64,000 nt of DNA from Chelydra serpentina (Eukaryota; Chordata; Testudines; Chelydridae), in assembly GCA_037349315.1 (NCBI GenBank), contig JBAIAC010000024.1:32847501-32911500 (forward strand), in the 5' to 3' direction. The notes beneath the pieces were generated by a model. That model ran no database searches. It was not told where the DNA came from and worked only from the letters and a program-made list of their open reading frames with translations. This document shows, one piece after another, positions 33,960 to 46,604 of the stretch. The position numbers and the translations under genes were made by a program. Every line of letters starts with the position of its first letter. Positions within the stretch are counted from its first letter, which is position 1.

Positions 33960-36900
33960 CCTAAATACTTCACCCACTGTTCTGAAGTCTGCTAGGTGAA
34001 TTGGATGCTAGAATTTGGTTCTAGGGTTTGTTTCCTCTGTTATAAGACTTTAATGTCCTTATATATCTGTCTATTAAGATGCTTAAAGGTATTTTGTAAA
34101 TTCTTTGGATAACTGTAACATCTAATGTTTCTACTGATGATCACATGATATACTTTGCACTGTTAAATATGACAATGAACAGGAAGTATCTGTTGGCCAG
34201 TGGTTTAGACAAGATTTACTTTTGCTCTGAGAGCATTTAGGTGGGCCCATTTGACTGATTAAAGAAAGTGAGTAATAAATAAAATCTGATCCCAAATATC
34301 TCCCATTCAAATGTCAAGAAAGAGAAGAGACCTCTTCAGTCTGTAAAGATGTGATAGCTGTAAAATGAACCACTTTAAGACATGATTAGTCATTTAAATG
34401 ATCAAATTAAATGACACTAATTCCAAACCACTGACTTCTATAGTGCTATGTCCGTGTTACACCAGGTTGTGATTGCCCCGTATCTTTAAATTTACCATTA
34501 AAACAGCTGCTCCTTATCTAACATATCTAGTTGTATTGCTAACATAGCATTATTAGGGATGGGTGGACTGTAAATAAAAGTATCCCAAACCCTCACCCAT
34601 CATCTAAATCATATCCCGTTTTTTGGTGGATGACCTGTACACAGAGTAATGGAAATACTTTTTTTTAACTCTCTGGATTTGAGTCACAACTCTTGATCAG
34701 TTGTGGAGCTCCTATAGCAATAAGTAAGATAAAGGATGTACTTGGCTTACAATAACATGGTGATATTGCATATTTTCTTTCTGCATTTATGTGAAACAAA
34801 GTACATTAGCAGCATATAGCATTCTGTTATGGAATTCTTCGAAGTAATATCATTAGTTTTATTGGCATGTCACAGTAGGAAGCAGGAACTTGATGATCTA
34901 TTTGATAGCATATCCGATACCCTAGAAGAATTAAACATTCTTCAGAACCTTGTGATTTTCCTAAGAGAATGTAGCCTTGGTGATTGAAATGTGTTGGCTT
35001 TTCAGTCTTCTTTTTGTGCATAGTATTAAAACCAGGTACTGGGAATGAATATTTGTTACCTTTATTAAATATCAGGCATTTACAGAGACACAGGAGAATA
35101 GATGTGATCACAGGAAAGAGACTCACCTCTGAATTTTTGTACCATGTGTCTTCAAATTCCCATTGCTAACAGACATTGTACAAAACCAGAATTAGTAAGG
35201 GCACTGCTACTTCCATTTTTATCTTGAGCAAAGATGTGATCACAAAGCATCAATTGTACTTGAACTTTGTGGCTATGTACTTAAAAGATGACCAGGAACT
35301 TTTCATTTGCATTAGCCCATGGGCCCAGAGGAGAGTCAGCTCAGGACTGCATGCAGATGTGTGGAAGTGTCTTCATCCACATGTGAACAAAGTCCTATGG
35401 AAAAACTATATTAAATTGCTAAAGGCAAGCAAAGCTACTTTGTTAGGTAGTCCTTTAGATAGTCTTAAAGTTTGTTTTGATCTGATGATGTCATTTGCAT
35501 TGAGAGTGAAGTAAGGCAATAGAAAACCCATAAGGACAGCATCAATGGAACAGATATTGAAAAGAACAAAAAGGGTAAAGTTCTTTTTAAGTCTTCCATG
35601 CTTGTAAATGTGAGAGTTATTGCTGTGATAAAGGAAATGGGCATGAGCTAATGCACTAGCGGACATAGCACTAAAATAAGCATACAATCCTGCTTCAGAA
35701 AGTTTGTTAAAAGAAACAATGATTATTAAACACAGTATTTTGGGTTTTATTGTCTCAGGATCAAATCCTGTTCCTTTTCTCTTGGGGCCAGCAGGGCTTG
35801 CATCTATCACTGCCCATGCAGCTGAGGGTGGAGTACTCTACAGAACAGATCCACAGCGTGGGGGAGGGGGGGTGGTAGAAATTCCTCTCTCAGCACTGTT
35901 CCCCAGTACCTAGCTCAGCTATTTGGCCTATATGTGAGACTGGGATTGATCCTCAGTGAGCTGTAATGATCACCATGGTGACTGGTAAGGGGGAATTTGC
36001 ATACAGAATAAAAGGGAGGCGTCTATGGGCCAGGAGCCCTGTATGATTTCAGTTACCTGATTTGCTTCTTGAAGATTCTGGGTGGTGGGGGAAGATTTGG
36101 CAAATGGAGATGCGAGTAGTAGAAAACAGAGGAAAAAGGAACCTTAGCTGGGTCTGGCTAAACTAGTTCTTGTTCATCTAAATTTTCTGGAGGATTACTT
36201 CATGGATTAAGGATCCCTACAATCGACCTCAGTTTGCTTAACTCCAACTGATATTAATGGAAGTTCAACGTCAGTTGGAGAATTAGGTGTTTATAAAAAA
36301 AATTAAATCTGATTACATGTAGGATCAATTTCAGTGTCTTGTACTGGCTAGCTCTTACCAGTACCCTCTTCTTCTTGGCATGAAGTGTTAATGGGCAGAA
36401 TTTATAGTAGTCTTTTTTTATTGCATACAGTTTCAGAGGAGTAACAACATTAATTTTGTGATCAATCCACAGTCATGAGGAAGTCATGAGACTTAGTTGA
36501 CCTTTTGCATTAGTTTTGTTCACCATAATAATAATTGACTAATAGAGAGCTGCAGATTAACATTTTTTATTTGTCCAAATAACAAATTTAGTTTAGTTAA
36601 CATTTTAATATAGCACCTACCTGATCCCTAAGCAGTGTACAAAATTAAAAACACAAGGATAAATGTCCTTCATACAGTTAAAATACGAATACCAGGAAGA
36701 ATAAAAATAATTTACTGTCATGAAGAGCAACTACACTGACAGTATTGTAGAATGCAGATAACATTGTGAAATGTTACTGTTTTCTATTTTAATGATACAT
36801 CAGATTATTCACTAATTACTGTTAGTACATCGCATGTTTAACAATTATTTATTTACTTAAAATATGCACACAGTGCTTAGCAAATAATGAATAATTTTGG

Positions 36901-37250
36901 TACTTAACTACACGATGTCAGCACTTAACTAATAATAGTAATAGATAAAAATAAAGCACTGATTAATACCCAAGATGCAATTATCACTATTTCAAGTTGG
37001 TCAAAGTTTGGGCTCTCAGAAAATAATTGAGATGCCCCTGTAAGGATTCAGAATTTAGGTATGTTTTATATATATATATATAAAATCAGTTATCCATATC
37101 CAAATGCAAAATTCCAACCTCTGGGCAGGTGAGTATGTTAGATGCACATGTCCACTCAATAAACTCACAGAATAAGCTCTTAGATAGGCAGAATTGTGAT
37201 GTATGGCGGCAATTCAGATGATGTAATCTGCTTCATCAGTGCATAGCCCA
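33960..37250. other. Unannotated intergenic sequence
   Basis: No recognised repeat. Overlapping open frames of 99-134 codons occur on both strands at 34827-35810, but none shows a familiar domain. A (TA)n run is at about 37067-37082. Confidence 0.45.
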
Positions 37251-37533
37251 TTCACATTCACTGAACTAGGTGCTGTACTGAGCAACATCAAACCCAGAAT
37301 GTCAGTGGGATATGACATTTCCTGAAACACCTTTGAACCAATGCCCATCAATGGTTATCCAAAATACTGATGTGGCTTGTTAATGAGGGTAACCTGCCAA
37401 GGATCTGGGAAATGTCAAGTGATTGCCCTTCTAAAACCCGGAAAGGACCCATAAAGTGCACCAAGCTACTGACCCATCTCTCTGCTATTTGTTGTCTTTA
37501 AAGTCCTATCCTCAAGCATATATCTCCAGATGT

Positions 37534-38245
37534 GGAGGTGTAGCGGGGTGGCTACCCCACTCCTGCCCTGAGGGGCTTGAAACAGACCTGGGAGTGGACT
37601 AAGGCTGGGAGCAGCCTGAGTGGCAAAGCAGCCACAGCTGTGGCCAGTTTAATCAGGGCCCAGCTGGCCCTTATAAAAAGGCCAGAAGCCCTGAGTCTTC
37701 CTCTGCCTGTAGAGGAAGAAGGGCCTGGCAGCAGGAGCTGAGCAGGGTACCTGGAGCGGAGCGGGGCTGGGCTGAGCTGGGCTGGGCTGGGCTGGGGAAA
37801 GGCTAAGGGAGCCGGGGAGCTCTGGCCTAGGAAAACCCAAGGCTCCAGGGCTAGACTAAGGCCAAAAGGGGTACTGAGGTTGCAGGGGCAACCCACGGGT
37901 AGGCATAGGCAGCAGGTCCAGCCCACCTTGCTTGTGATGAGTGGCTTATACTGAAGTCTGGCCCAGTGAGCGCGGGCTAGCTGGTGACTGGCAGTAGCCT
38001 ACGACTGAGGCGAGGTGGGGATAGTGGGTTGGGGGTTCCCCAGGGAGGGGAGACCCAGATCTGTGGGGTATTACCAGAGGGCAACACCCCAGTTAAAGGG
38101 GCACCGGGGTCCTGGGAGGGACACGGGGGCCAGCGGTTAGGTGGATCACCGGCCTGAAGAGGGTGCTCTGGAGCTGGACGAGCTAATTCCCTGGATCAAC
38201 CAGCAGGAGGCGCCGCAGGGGTGAGTCCGACCTGTTTACAGGAGG
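37534..38245 (+). mobile_element. Solo LTR with 5-bp target duplication
   Basis: The 702-bp block 37539-38240 starts TGTAGCGGGG and ends CTGTTTACA, and is flanked by ggagg on both sides (37534-37538, 38241-38245). TG...CA termini with a 5-bp duplication are diagnostic of LTR integration. A TATA-like cttataaaaag lies at about 37671 and a GGGCT-rich repeat run at about 37763-37797. It is GC-rich and non-coding, and LINE coding sequence resumes directly after it. Confidence 0.85.
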
Positions 38246-38345
38246 CAACACTCAATGTCAACCAAGCTGGCTTCCAGAAGGGTCAAAGCACATGCAACCA
38301 AGTCTTAGCCCTCATTACATATATAAAAATGGGGTTCAATAGAAT

Positions 38346-39125
38346 TTGACAACAGGAGCTGTTGTCTTAGACCTGACAGCGGCCTACGATACAGTGTGGC
38401 ACACTGATCTTCTGGTAAAACTGGCAAAAGCTCTCCCAGCAAGGGTGGTGGACAGTGTTGAACTTCTACTTCATGAGAGACCTTTTTGGGTACACATGGG
38501 GCATAAAACAAGTGTGAAATCCGATGGCTTACCCAAAGGCTCCATGCTTCCGACCACCCTGTTCAATTTTTACAAAATGATCTACTATTGACTCGGTCAT
38601 ACATGTGTATCTATACAGATGACATCTGCTGCAGTACCCAGTCATGCTCTTTCACTGGATTAGCAAACATCTGGAATGCCACCCTGGCCAAATTGGCAGA
38701 CTATTGTAGTGATTGGTGCCTCCAACTAAGCGTGACCAAGACGGTTTTGAGTGTCTTCCACCTCTACAACACACTCACTAAACATGAGCTAGATGTCTTC
38801 CTCTGCAGAAAACAAATAGACTGGTTTTTGCCTCATGTTCCATCTTGGTGTCACACTGGACCACTCTTCGACTTACCCTGACCATCTAAAAAAGACTGCT
38901 GCTGAAGTCAGGACCAGGAATAATCTAATCAGCAAATTAGCCAGTTCGACATGGAATGCAGGTGCACAGACACTTCCCACATTGGCTCTGGCTCTGTGCT
39001 GTTGCTCAGCAGAATACTGTGCCCCTGTGTGGTGTCATTTGCCTCACACTAAATTGGTCAACATCAAATTGAACTCGACCATGTGCATTATTACAGGCAC
39101 CCTGTGCCCCTCTTCTATTTCATGA
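38346..39125 (+). pseudogene. Jockey-like LINE reverse transcriptase fragment
   Basis: Frame 1 (38346-38591) reads VVLDLTAAYDTVWHTDLL, then DGLPKGSMLPTTLFNFY, corresponding to RT motifs with the first catalytic Asp and the 'GLPQGSVLxPTLFN' box. Frame 2 (38588-38881) holds the catalytic box as YTDDICCSTQ. Frame 3 (38835-39125) holds LGVTLDHSSTY and AEYCAPVWCH. Two frameshifts separate the parts. In the family this enzyme copies the LINE RNA at a nicked target; this one cannot be made as a single protein. Confidence 0.75.
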
Positions 39126-39649
39126 CTAACAGGTCTGAGCAACATAACTCCTCCATGCGTTTGCTGCAGAGAGTCTACAGCCAGACTGGTGGGAAAACTA
39201 TGTGCCAATCCAGGTCTCCCACTGTACGCGGACATCTTCAGTCACCCCAGAGCACAATTTACACTGAGGTGTCCAGTGTGCTCTTAACTGCCAGATTGGA
39301 ATCTGTCAGAAGCAACCCTATGGAATGATAAGTGTTCAGCTAGAGACATTTGGAATAGTTTCCTTGTCACTGATCTGACCATTCGACTACTGGGATTTGA
39401 CCTGCTATATCACCTTTGGACTCTGCTGAATAGGTTCCAAACTGGCCAAGGAATATGATCAGCCAACCTCTTCACATGAGGTCTGTGCAATGATCCACTT
39501 TGTCAGTGTAGTCTCCATCAGTCAATTGTACATGTTGTCAACGCGTGTCCACTAACCAGACTTCATGGTGGCCTTAGGGCCCTTCATTCTACTGATCAAG
39601 CTGCTGTCAGGTGGCATGGCAAGCACTGCAAACGCTAGAAGAAGATGAT

Positions 39650-40950
39650 GGTGACCACTCAGTGCTATGATGCACGTTGATTGCTGTTAGGCTCTGCGCG
39701 ATCAGGGCCTTGGTTTGTATTGCTGTTTCTATAAGTATCATTTTACCTGGATACTGTTGTAGAATACTTCCATTAAAAAAGGGAAAATTAACATCTAAAG
39801 AATTTGGTTGATTAGTAAGTGCACAAAAAGGTACCACAGAGGAATAAATGTTCTTACCAAAATGAAGAAAATAGTTAGAAGTTTTGCTGGAAGCAAATGC
39901 CATTTAGTTGGTTTTATTATAAACAACTTAAAGTATATGTTCATTTTTCAGCATGGAAATTGCTCTTTAGTAAGATCCTTCACTAATAGTATGAAAATGT
40001 GTTTATAAAGCCTGTAAGTGGTTTTTATAATAAGATTTTTTTTAAATGGGTTGGAATATTGAATTAAGTTCTGTAGAAATGCTTGAGGTGTAGTTGTAAC
40101 TAACTTACAAATGATACATTATAAACACTATCAGAAAAATTAATTTTAGTTTCCATCAAAGTAGTCTTGTATGGCTTTGAAGTGGTAAGCATGGGGTACT
40201 TTATATTGCAATTTATATGGTCTTGAATACTTAGGGACAGATTCTATGCTTGTGGTCTGGCTGTTTTGTATTGCAGTACCAGCATGGCCTGGCTCTAAAG
40301 ATGGATGAATAGCATGACCAGGACAACTTATAGCTTGCTGCTCTTGGGCAGCCATGGCACAGGGGAACTGGCCTGCACTGAGCTGCTGCAGGATCAGGGG
40401 ACTGCAAAAGTGAGCTTTAAGATACCTTTGCATACGTTTTCTGCATTTTTGGTTGTAGCTGAGTATCTTGCCTTTTAAAATTATAACCCTGAAGAATGTT
40501 TAATCAGTGATACCTGAGGACATAATGCACACCAGATGAATCAAATCAAAACCTGATCCATTTTGTGTGTAAATCAAAAAGGTTACTGGGACAGCGGGTA
40601 GCATGCAATCGTTAACATAATGACACTAGTCTGCTGCAGTATTTTAGACTCAGTAATCAATACTTGGAATTTTTTACATTTATTTGCCCTCCAATTTAGG
40701 GGCAGATTCTGCTAAACTGGTTCACACTCAGATGGCTTTGGATATGGTATGTTCTTTCCCATCTGATCCAAGGCCGGTTGTGCCTCCAAAATACCAGCTA
40801 AATAGATACAAGATCTTCATAGCCTCAGCTGGGTCTTAAAGATCTCTTGTAATATTAGTTCATATTTTTGACCCCATGTGTTGTGGTGATTCTGATCTGG
40901 AGAACCTCAGAGCATATATGTAATAATCTACTTCTTCCATTGATCGGTTG
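39650..40950. other. Unannotated intergenic sequence
   Basis: I see no supported feature. A minus-strand open frame at 40146-40433 has no recognisable domain. Confidence 0.4.
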
Positions 40951-40971
40951 TGGGTTTTTTACTCACAAAAG

Positions 40972-41036
40972 TTTATGCCCAAATAAATTTGTTAGTCTTT
41001 AAGGTGCCACCAGACTCCTCGTTGTTTTTACTGACC
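40972..41036 (+). repeat. Fold-back family arm fragment
   Basis: The text cacaaaagtttatgcccaaa, ttgttagtctttaaggtgcc and accagactcctcgttgtttt matches one arm of the fold-back family (compare 4658-4790 and 16520-16592). The diagnostic tail is missing. Confidence 0.55.
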
Positions 41037-41042
41037 GGTTGT

Positions 41043-41182
41043 ATAACCAGGGGCTAACCACTTCAGTTTCTCAGCTTCCTCATCTGTAAAATGGGAATAA
41101 TGATACTGCCCTTCCTTTGTAAAGTGCCTTGAAATCTACAGATGAAAAGTACTACATCAGAGCTAAGTATTATTATTAATTA
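41043..41182 (+). mobile_element. SINE body and tail fragment (CryI-like)
   Basis: Contains cacttcagtttctcagcttc, ctcatctgtaaaatgggaat, aaagtgccttgaaatctaca and a tattattatta tail, which is the CryI body without its tRNA head. Confidence 0.7.
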
Positions 41183-42154
41183 TGGAAATTTGGTATTCAG
41201 CCTCGACTAATCTTTTCAATTCCTATTCTAGCTTAATCCCAGGTAGAGAACATTGTGGGTAGCTATAGGCTTGAAGTTCAAAGGAATGGATTACTATGGC
41301 AAGATCTGCATTGCAGCCTCCGAGTCAACCATAATTGGAAAAAAACACTTCATGCCATAGTTGTCACTTCAGAATCCAGGAGCAGCAATGGATCCAAATA
41401 GAAAAGATACTTACGTTTTCTGTTGATATTTTGCTAAAATATGTGGCTACTATGGATTCCCACTAGATTAAAATATATCAATGGTATTGCTGGTAAACTG
41501 GGAACTTGTGATACTGAGGAAGACAATGATCAGTTGCTTGTTGAATATTCAGTATGCCAAACTGCAGATACTGATGCATCCTTCCCACCCTCACCCCCAT
41601 TGCAGCAAATGGACGGCAACCTCATATTTTGAGTTATTGGAGCAGCATTCTTAAACTGTGCTGTAGAACAGATGTACTGCCTCTCTTCGGGAGATTGATG
41701 AGAATTCTGCTGTGACTGCCACACTCCAGTGCAGAGCACTTGAGGGCATTTAGCATGTTGAGAAAGGTCAAAGCAAGACTACATCAGTCTCTGAACCTAA
41801 AAACCAGAACTCTTTGTTACCTATTAGGATGAACGAAAAAAAGCTGTGTTTTGATGTGCAATATCCCAAAGAATTGCTTGACGCAGAAAAGAAATGTACT
41901 GATACTTAAAATAAGGAGCACTTGCTTTGAGAGATCTAATTTGAAGATAAGTAAAACAGTATAGTACTGTCAATTTGCCTTTTTTGGCAAGAATGACTTC
42001 CTCAACAAATTGTACATAGCTTTAAATAATGAAGCTCTTATATTAAAAATGCATACATTTGCTTTACTTTGTTAATTGGTAATGAATTTGACAGTTTAAA
42101 ATTAAGAATTATGGATACAGGATGAAATACATGCATTTAAAGAAGAGTTATGGA

Positions 42155-42172
42155 GTGTGTGTGTGTGTGTGC
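42155..42172. repeat. (TG)n microsatellite
   Basis: About nine TG units, directly visible. Confidence 0.85.
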
Positions 42173-42427
42173 ATCATGCTCCAATAAACAGGTATCATGC
42201 ATTTTTAAAGGCTGGTGTGTCACATCATTCTAGATGGTATTTGAGGGTTATGAGAATATCTCTGTGTGCAGAAGATTGCAAGAAGCCTGAAAAAGAACCT
42301 GTGTTGTCAGGGAGCAAGGGAGATATACTCAAGAAAATGAGCCTTGAAAAAAAGATACAAATGATGGAGTATTGCATCTTAAAATATCCACTCAGATTGC
42401 TTGACATGGGCACATCAGTGTGAGGCA

Positions 42428-42690
42428 TTGTAGTCTAGTTGATAAGGCGCTGGCCTGGGACTCAGAAGACCTGTGTTCCAGGCTCAGCTCTATTACTAAC
42501 TTGCTCTGTGACCCTGGGCAAGCCACTGCAACTCTGTGCCTTTGTATCCCCTCCCATACTTTTTCTGTCATGTTGTTGTGTTTAAATTGTAAGATTGTCG
42601 GGGGGAGACTACCACTATGTTTTGAACAGGGCCTAGCACAATCTTGACTGGAACCTCAGCTGCGCTAGTCTAATACAAATGATGAATAAT
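42428..42690 (+). mobile_element. tRNA-derived SINE (CryI-like), near full length
   Basis: The head reads tgtagtctagttgataaggc (A-box region), then acctgtgttccaggctc (B-box region). The body includes gctctgtgaccctgggcaag, and the tail class is 'attgtaagattgtcgggggg...cagggcctagcacaatctt...taatacaaatgatgaataat'. It is the most complete SINE in the window and differs in tail from the one at 23806. Confidence 0.8.
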
Positions 42691-42699
42691 AAACACTTC

Positions 42700-44630
42700 T
42701 GCCCTATTTTCACCTTCTTTTAAGTATTTTTGTTTCCGACCATTAGCTGCTTTTTGTCTATTTAACTCATACACACCAGTTTTCTTGTATTTTTTTTCCC
42801 TTTTCCCATGCAGTTTAAGGACCCCATTCTAGACCCCCACTTCAGTAACTGTGGTGCAATCTCGCTCCTTAAATCCCAAACAGTAGACTACTAAATGTCT
42901 GCAGTGTTTTAAATCATTAGAAGGTAAATCAAGTGTGTATCTACCTAAGCTACACTGATTATATATACATACAAAAATACTTAATTAAGAAAAAATTAAA
43001 GTTAAGCAATCAAAAGTTAGAAATTCCAGATTTAAGCTTGCTTGTGTCACCTTAATTCAGCCCCCTTGTACATATTCATTATGATACAGTTTTTAATTAC
43101 ATGATCTCACACTCTTTTTCTACAGTACCCCAATGTCATTCAGTGCACAAGATGGATGGTGCTCAGGGAAAGAATCAAGATTTTGTACAGTCTGATCCTG
43201 CTCCCATTTAAATCAGTGGCAAAACTCCCTCCAGGTCAAGCTCCTTAATCTCCAGCGATGAGTAAGGTCAGTCTGCTCCTCCTTGCTGCCTGCATGCTAG
43301 CACAAGAGTTTTTCTGCCATCATTTCGTGTGCCCTGCATCACAACAGCCCCAGCTGTGGGAAGGAGCAATTGTAGGGAAATGGTGCGAGCCCCCGCAGCC
43401 TTGGCTAGGTCCTGGTCAGTGCAGATAGTATCTTCAAAGAATTTAGAAGCCAAACTCTAACAAGGCTCTGCTGACAATGTGCAAACAGTTTTTTTTAGTG
43501 GCTCATAACTTGTTGAGTGTATTTTCCCAGAGATGGGAACAGGCATATCCCTGAGCCTGACACCAGCGTGACTTCCATCCCCCTTGCCAAATTTCAAGAC
43601 CCTGCTCCAAAACATGGAGGCATTAGAGCATCTCAAACAGTTATAAGAATTTTTTAATATGGGCAAAATAATGTATTTTTCCTGACCTCATTCAATGAAA
43701 CTGCTGAACTGCTTTTACTGGAAGGAAAAAAATAGACTTGAGACACACACCCTGGATGGAAAATGGTTACATTTGAAAAAAATTATAAGCAACTGAAAAC
43801 AGGATATTATAATGGAAAATGTAAGGCAATCAAGCTATAGCTGTTGCTGTCTGTCCTTGGTATAAGGTAGCTATCTCACCCTTTCCCATGGATAAACCTG
43901 TGGGAGACAACTTGCAATAAAAAAAATTATCACTGTGTACTTTCTTATTACAATGAAATAATGCAATATCCATGAAAATAGTGCTTTGACAGTAAACAAT
44001 CAGATTTTTGAAAATAAGATGACTGTATTTGAATTTTAAAAAGACAAGTTGCTGTAGCCTAGATCTGTACCAGTGGGGCTCCTTTCACTCTCAAGGGCAT
44101 GCTGTGTGGGCACTAAATGCAGAATCACCATTAAAGACACCTGCATTAGACATCCAGTGTAAGAGTGACTTCCAACCTGAGTGACTTAACCCATATCAGG
44201 GTCAGATTGTGATCCCCTTTACATTGGTATGTGGGGTACTTGTTCCTTGGGTTCAGGAGTATACTGACTAGCTCTGTCTCTAATAGTGAAAGACCGTCAT
44301 TTTTGCAATGCTAGGATACATTTACAATGACTAAATAAACAAGACTAAGAACTATGCCTAAACATAATTTAAGATCACTTAACTATATGGCTAACAGGAG
44401 TTCCATTGCTATTTGACCAGTCAAACCACAATGGAACATCCATGCTCTATATTAGGTAGGGATACAAACCAGATAATTTAAAATAAAACAATTTCTAATG
44501 CAACTATACCGCCCACCCCAACCTTCAGGCTAGCGAGCCAATTATATCCAAACTTAGTTTGGCTATAACTAAGTGATAAATCCAGTCCTTACAACTGTGT
44601 AGACAGCCTTTGTCATGCTTGTTTTGATGT
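42700..44630. other. Unannotated intergenic sequence
   Basis: No gene or named repeat supported. Confidence 0.4.
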
Positions 44631-44632
44631 CA

Positions 44633-44771
44633 CTATATATTAGGGTGACCAGATGTCCCGATTTTATAGGAACAGTCCCGATTTTTGGGTCTTTTTCTTA
44701 TATGGGATCCTATTACCCCCTCACCCTATCCCGATTTTTCACATTTGCTATCTGGTCACCCTACTATATAT
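44633..44771. mobile_element. 123-bp hAT-type MITE with perfect 8-bp duplication
   Basis: Element 44641-44763 begins tagggtgaccagatgtcccg and ends gctatctggtcacccta. The terminal 13 bp are perfect inverted repeats, and ctatatat flanks it exactly on both sides (44633-44640, 44764-44771). The interior repeats cccgattttt three times. An 8-bp duplication fits hAT transposition. Confidence 0.9.
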
Positions 44772-45161
44772 CAGCTGCCTTTTGTAGAGTTAATTTAATG
44801 CTAAACACAGGCCAGCACTTAAGGAGACATCCTATGGAGACAGGAGATTTTACAGACTGTTAGTTTACGAAATGGAGAAAAGGGAAGGGACTTGCCTCTG
44901 TGTCCTGTAGCCTCAATAAAGGATCAATTTTGCGTTCAGTACAAGGGACTCCTGTCTCCTCTCTATCAGAATAGAACACAACACACTGCAGAAACAACTT
45001 TCAAATCCAACCTAGGCTAGATTTCAAGCACAGCTGCAAGAATCTATTCCACTACCAATTTGCTGAGACATTAAGTTTCTTCTGACAGGGACAAAACAAA
45101 CAGTGTGGATTAAAATATGTATGTGGTTGATTTCAGCAGTTACAGATGTTTGGTGAAACCC

Positions 45162-45181
45162 CCACCCCCACCCCCACCCCC
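45162..45181. repeat. Short CCCCCA tandem repeat
   Basis: Three to four copies of cccccac visible directly. Confidence 0.7.
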
Positions 45182-45659
45182 TGAGCTTGGAACCCTGGTA
45201 CAATTGTTCTCCCTTTCCCCTCCTCTTGTCAGGCCTAGTCATCACTGTGTAATATTTGTGAAAAAACGTCAAACCAATCTCTGGGCTTGAGGAAGGGGAA
45301 TGTGCACATATGCCTTTCCCCCCTATCGTGATTGTTTATATTTTCAGGAAAATAAAGTATTAGGTGCAACAAATGAGTGCACAAAATCAGAGTGCAAACA
45401 ATCGTGCATAATGTTATACAAACTTTTAACATAATTTAATGAGGTGAAACTTTTAAAATTCAGCTTAGTCTGTTGTGCCTACAAATACACCAATCTGTGA
45501 TTTTTCACAGGTCAGTGTATGTGAAGCTGTGGTTTTCCTTATTGTACCCCAGCATGGACTGGGAGGGGTTAGGATGTGTTTCATAATGCCACGTGGTATG
45601 TTGCGGGGTGGGGGAGTGTAGGGAGCAGTGACCATGAAGTTCTCCAAGGAGTTCAAAGG

Positions 45660-45960
45660 CTGAGTCCAGGATTTTTGGCTTCATAGGTCAACGAAGGACT
45701 GCAGCATTTGGGTTTGCTGCCTGAGTAGATCCATTACACCTTCATGCAATTTCTGCTCCCTTGTCCTGCTGGGACTCCTGGGCCTTTTGCTTGTCCTCCC
45801 TGTCCTTCTCCATGTTCTCAGTCATATGTGCCCTCGAAGCCCTTTATTCATGGTCTGATACAGCACTGGCTTGTAGGATCTTGCAGATTATGTCCTACTT
45901 CTTCTTTCTCATCAGGGTCAGGCATTCTGCAAGTATGGAGGGAACACCTTTAAGGCCACC
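45660..45960 (-). pseudogene. Harbinger Myb-like protein C-terminal remnant
   Basis: Parallel to 56640-56892 at the nucleotide level: both read ctgctgggactcctgggcct and share tttgctgcctgagtaga/ctgagaag and a 'gtccagtgcagc/gtctgatacagc' stretch. On the minus strand this encodes charged helical sequence typical of the end of the Harbinger Myb-like protein. Stops interrupt it. Confidence 0.55.
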
Positions 45961-46129
45961 ACACTAGAAGCAGCTGATAAAAACACCCACACACATATTA
46001 GATTTACCGTCATAATTAAAAGGGAAAAATACGTTTCAAAACTCCCTTCCCTTATTCCCATTAATACGTTGAATAAGAAATGCTTATTGACACTTCAGCT
46101 TTGGAGTGCCTTAGCACAGCACTGTCTCC

Positions 46130-46560
46130 AGCACCAACCATGGTGAGTATGGCCTACTCGGGGTGGGGTAGTGGATTTTCTTTTGCATGAAGCTATCAAA
46201 TTCTGGCCTCTGTTCTATGGGTATAAGTACAGGGCAATGGCAATGAATATTGGCATTATTTTCACAGGCAATGGTGATTTTGGCTATGTCACTTCTGAGG
46301 GTCATAAAGGCACAGCGAACACAACTAGTACTGACACCCCGAATCTCCCAAGGCCCATATGCCACTAGCCTGTTGGCTGATATGGTGCCAGCCACATTCA
46401 CTGCAGAGTGGTGTGGGAAAATGTCCTATCGTGGAGAAAGAAATAAGGCTGACATCCCTAGAAACCTTCTGGAGAGGACTGCAGAATATCTCCATGAAAG
46501 TTTTATCAAGATTTCTCAGCAGATGCTGACTATATTTCTGTTTGTTCTACCTCAAAATGA
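46130..46560 (+). other. Possible coding remnant in the Harbinger element, unassigned
   Basis: The plus-strand frame 46250-46639 has a segment TAEWCGKMSYRGERNKADIP followed by RNLLERTAEYLHESFIKISQ. It looks protein-like and resembles wording I have met in turtle transposon sequence, but I cannot assign it to a domain. Its start and end are unsupported. Confidence 0.3.
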
Positions 46561-46604
46561 GCACAGGACACTGAATCAATGTGATTTATGTAATCCAACT
46601 ACCA

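Larger units (their letters stand above)
37255..39645 (+). mobile_element. Jockey-like LINE remnant, split by a solo LTR
   Basis: Before the LTR, frames read like the linker into RT (an ALLKPGKDP-type segment at about 37425). After it come QAGFQKGQSTCNQ, the RT palm, the YxDD box, a C-terminal region (HLGVTLDHSS, AEYCAPVW) and a terminal Cys/His cluster (RFQTGQG...HVVNACPLT) ending near 39640. The reading frame shifts at least three times, so the copy is dead. The family is a LINE of the jockey/Daphne kind by motif memory. The endonuclease is not seen, so the copy is 5' truncated. Confidence 0.7.

Noticed and set aside
34827..35810. Overlapping open frames of 99, 112 and 134 codons on both strands
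   Set aside because: No recognisable domain, no splice or promoter context, and frames overlap in opposite directions, as expected by chance in this composition.
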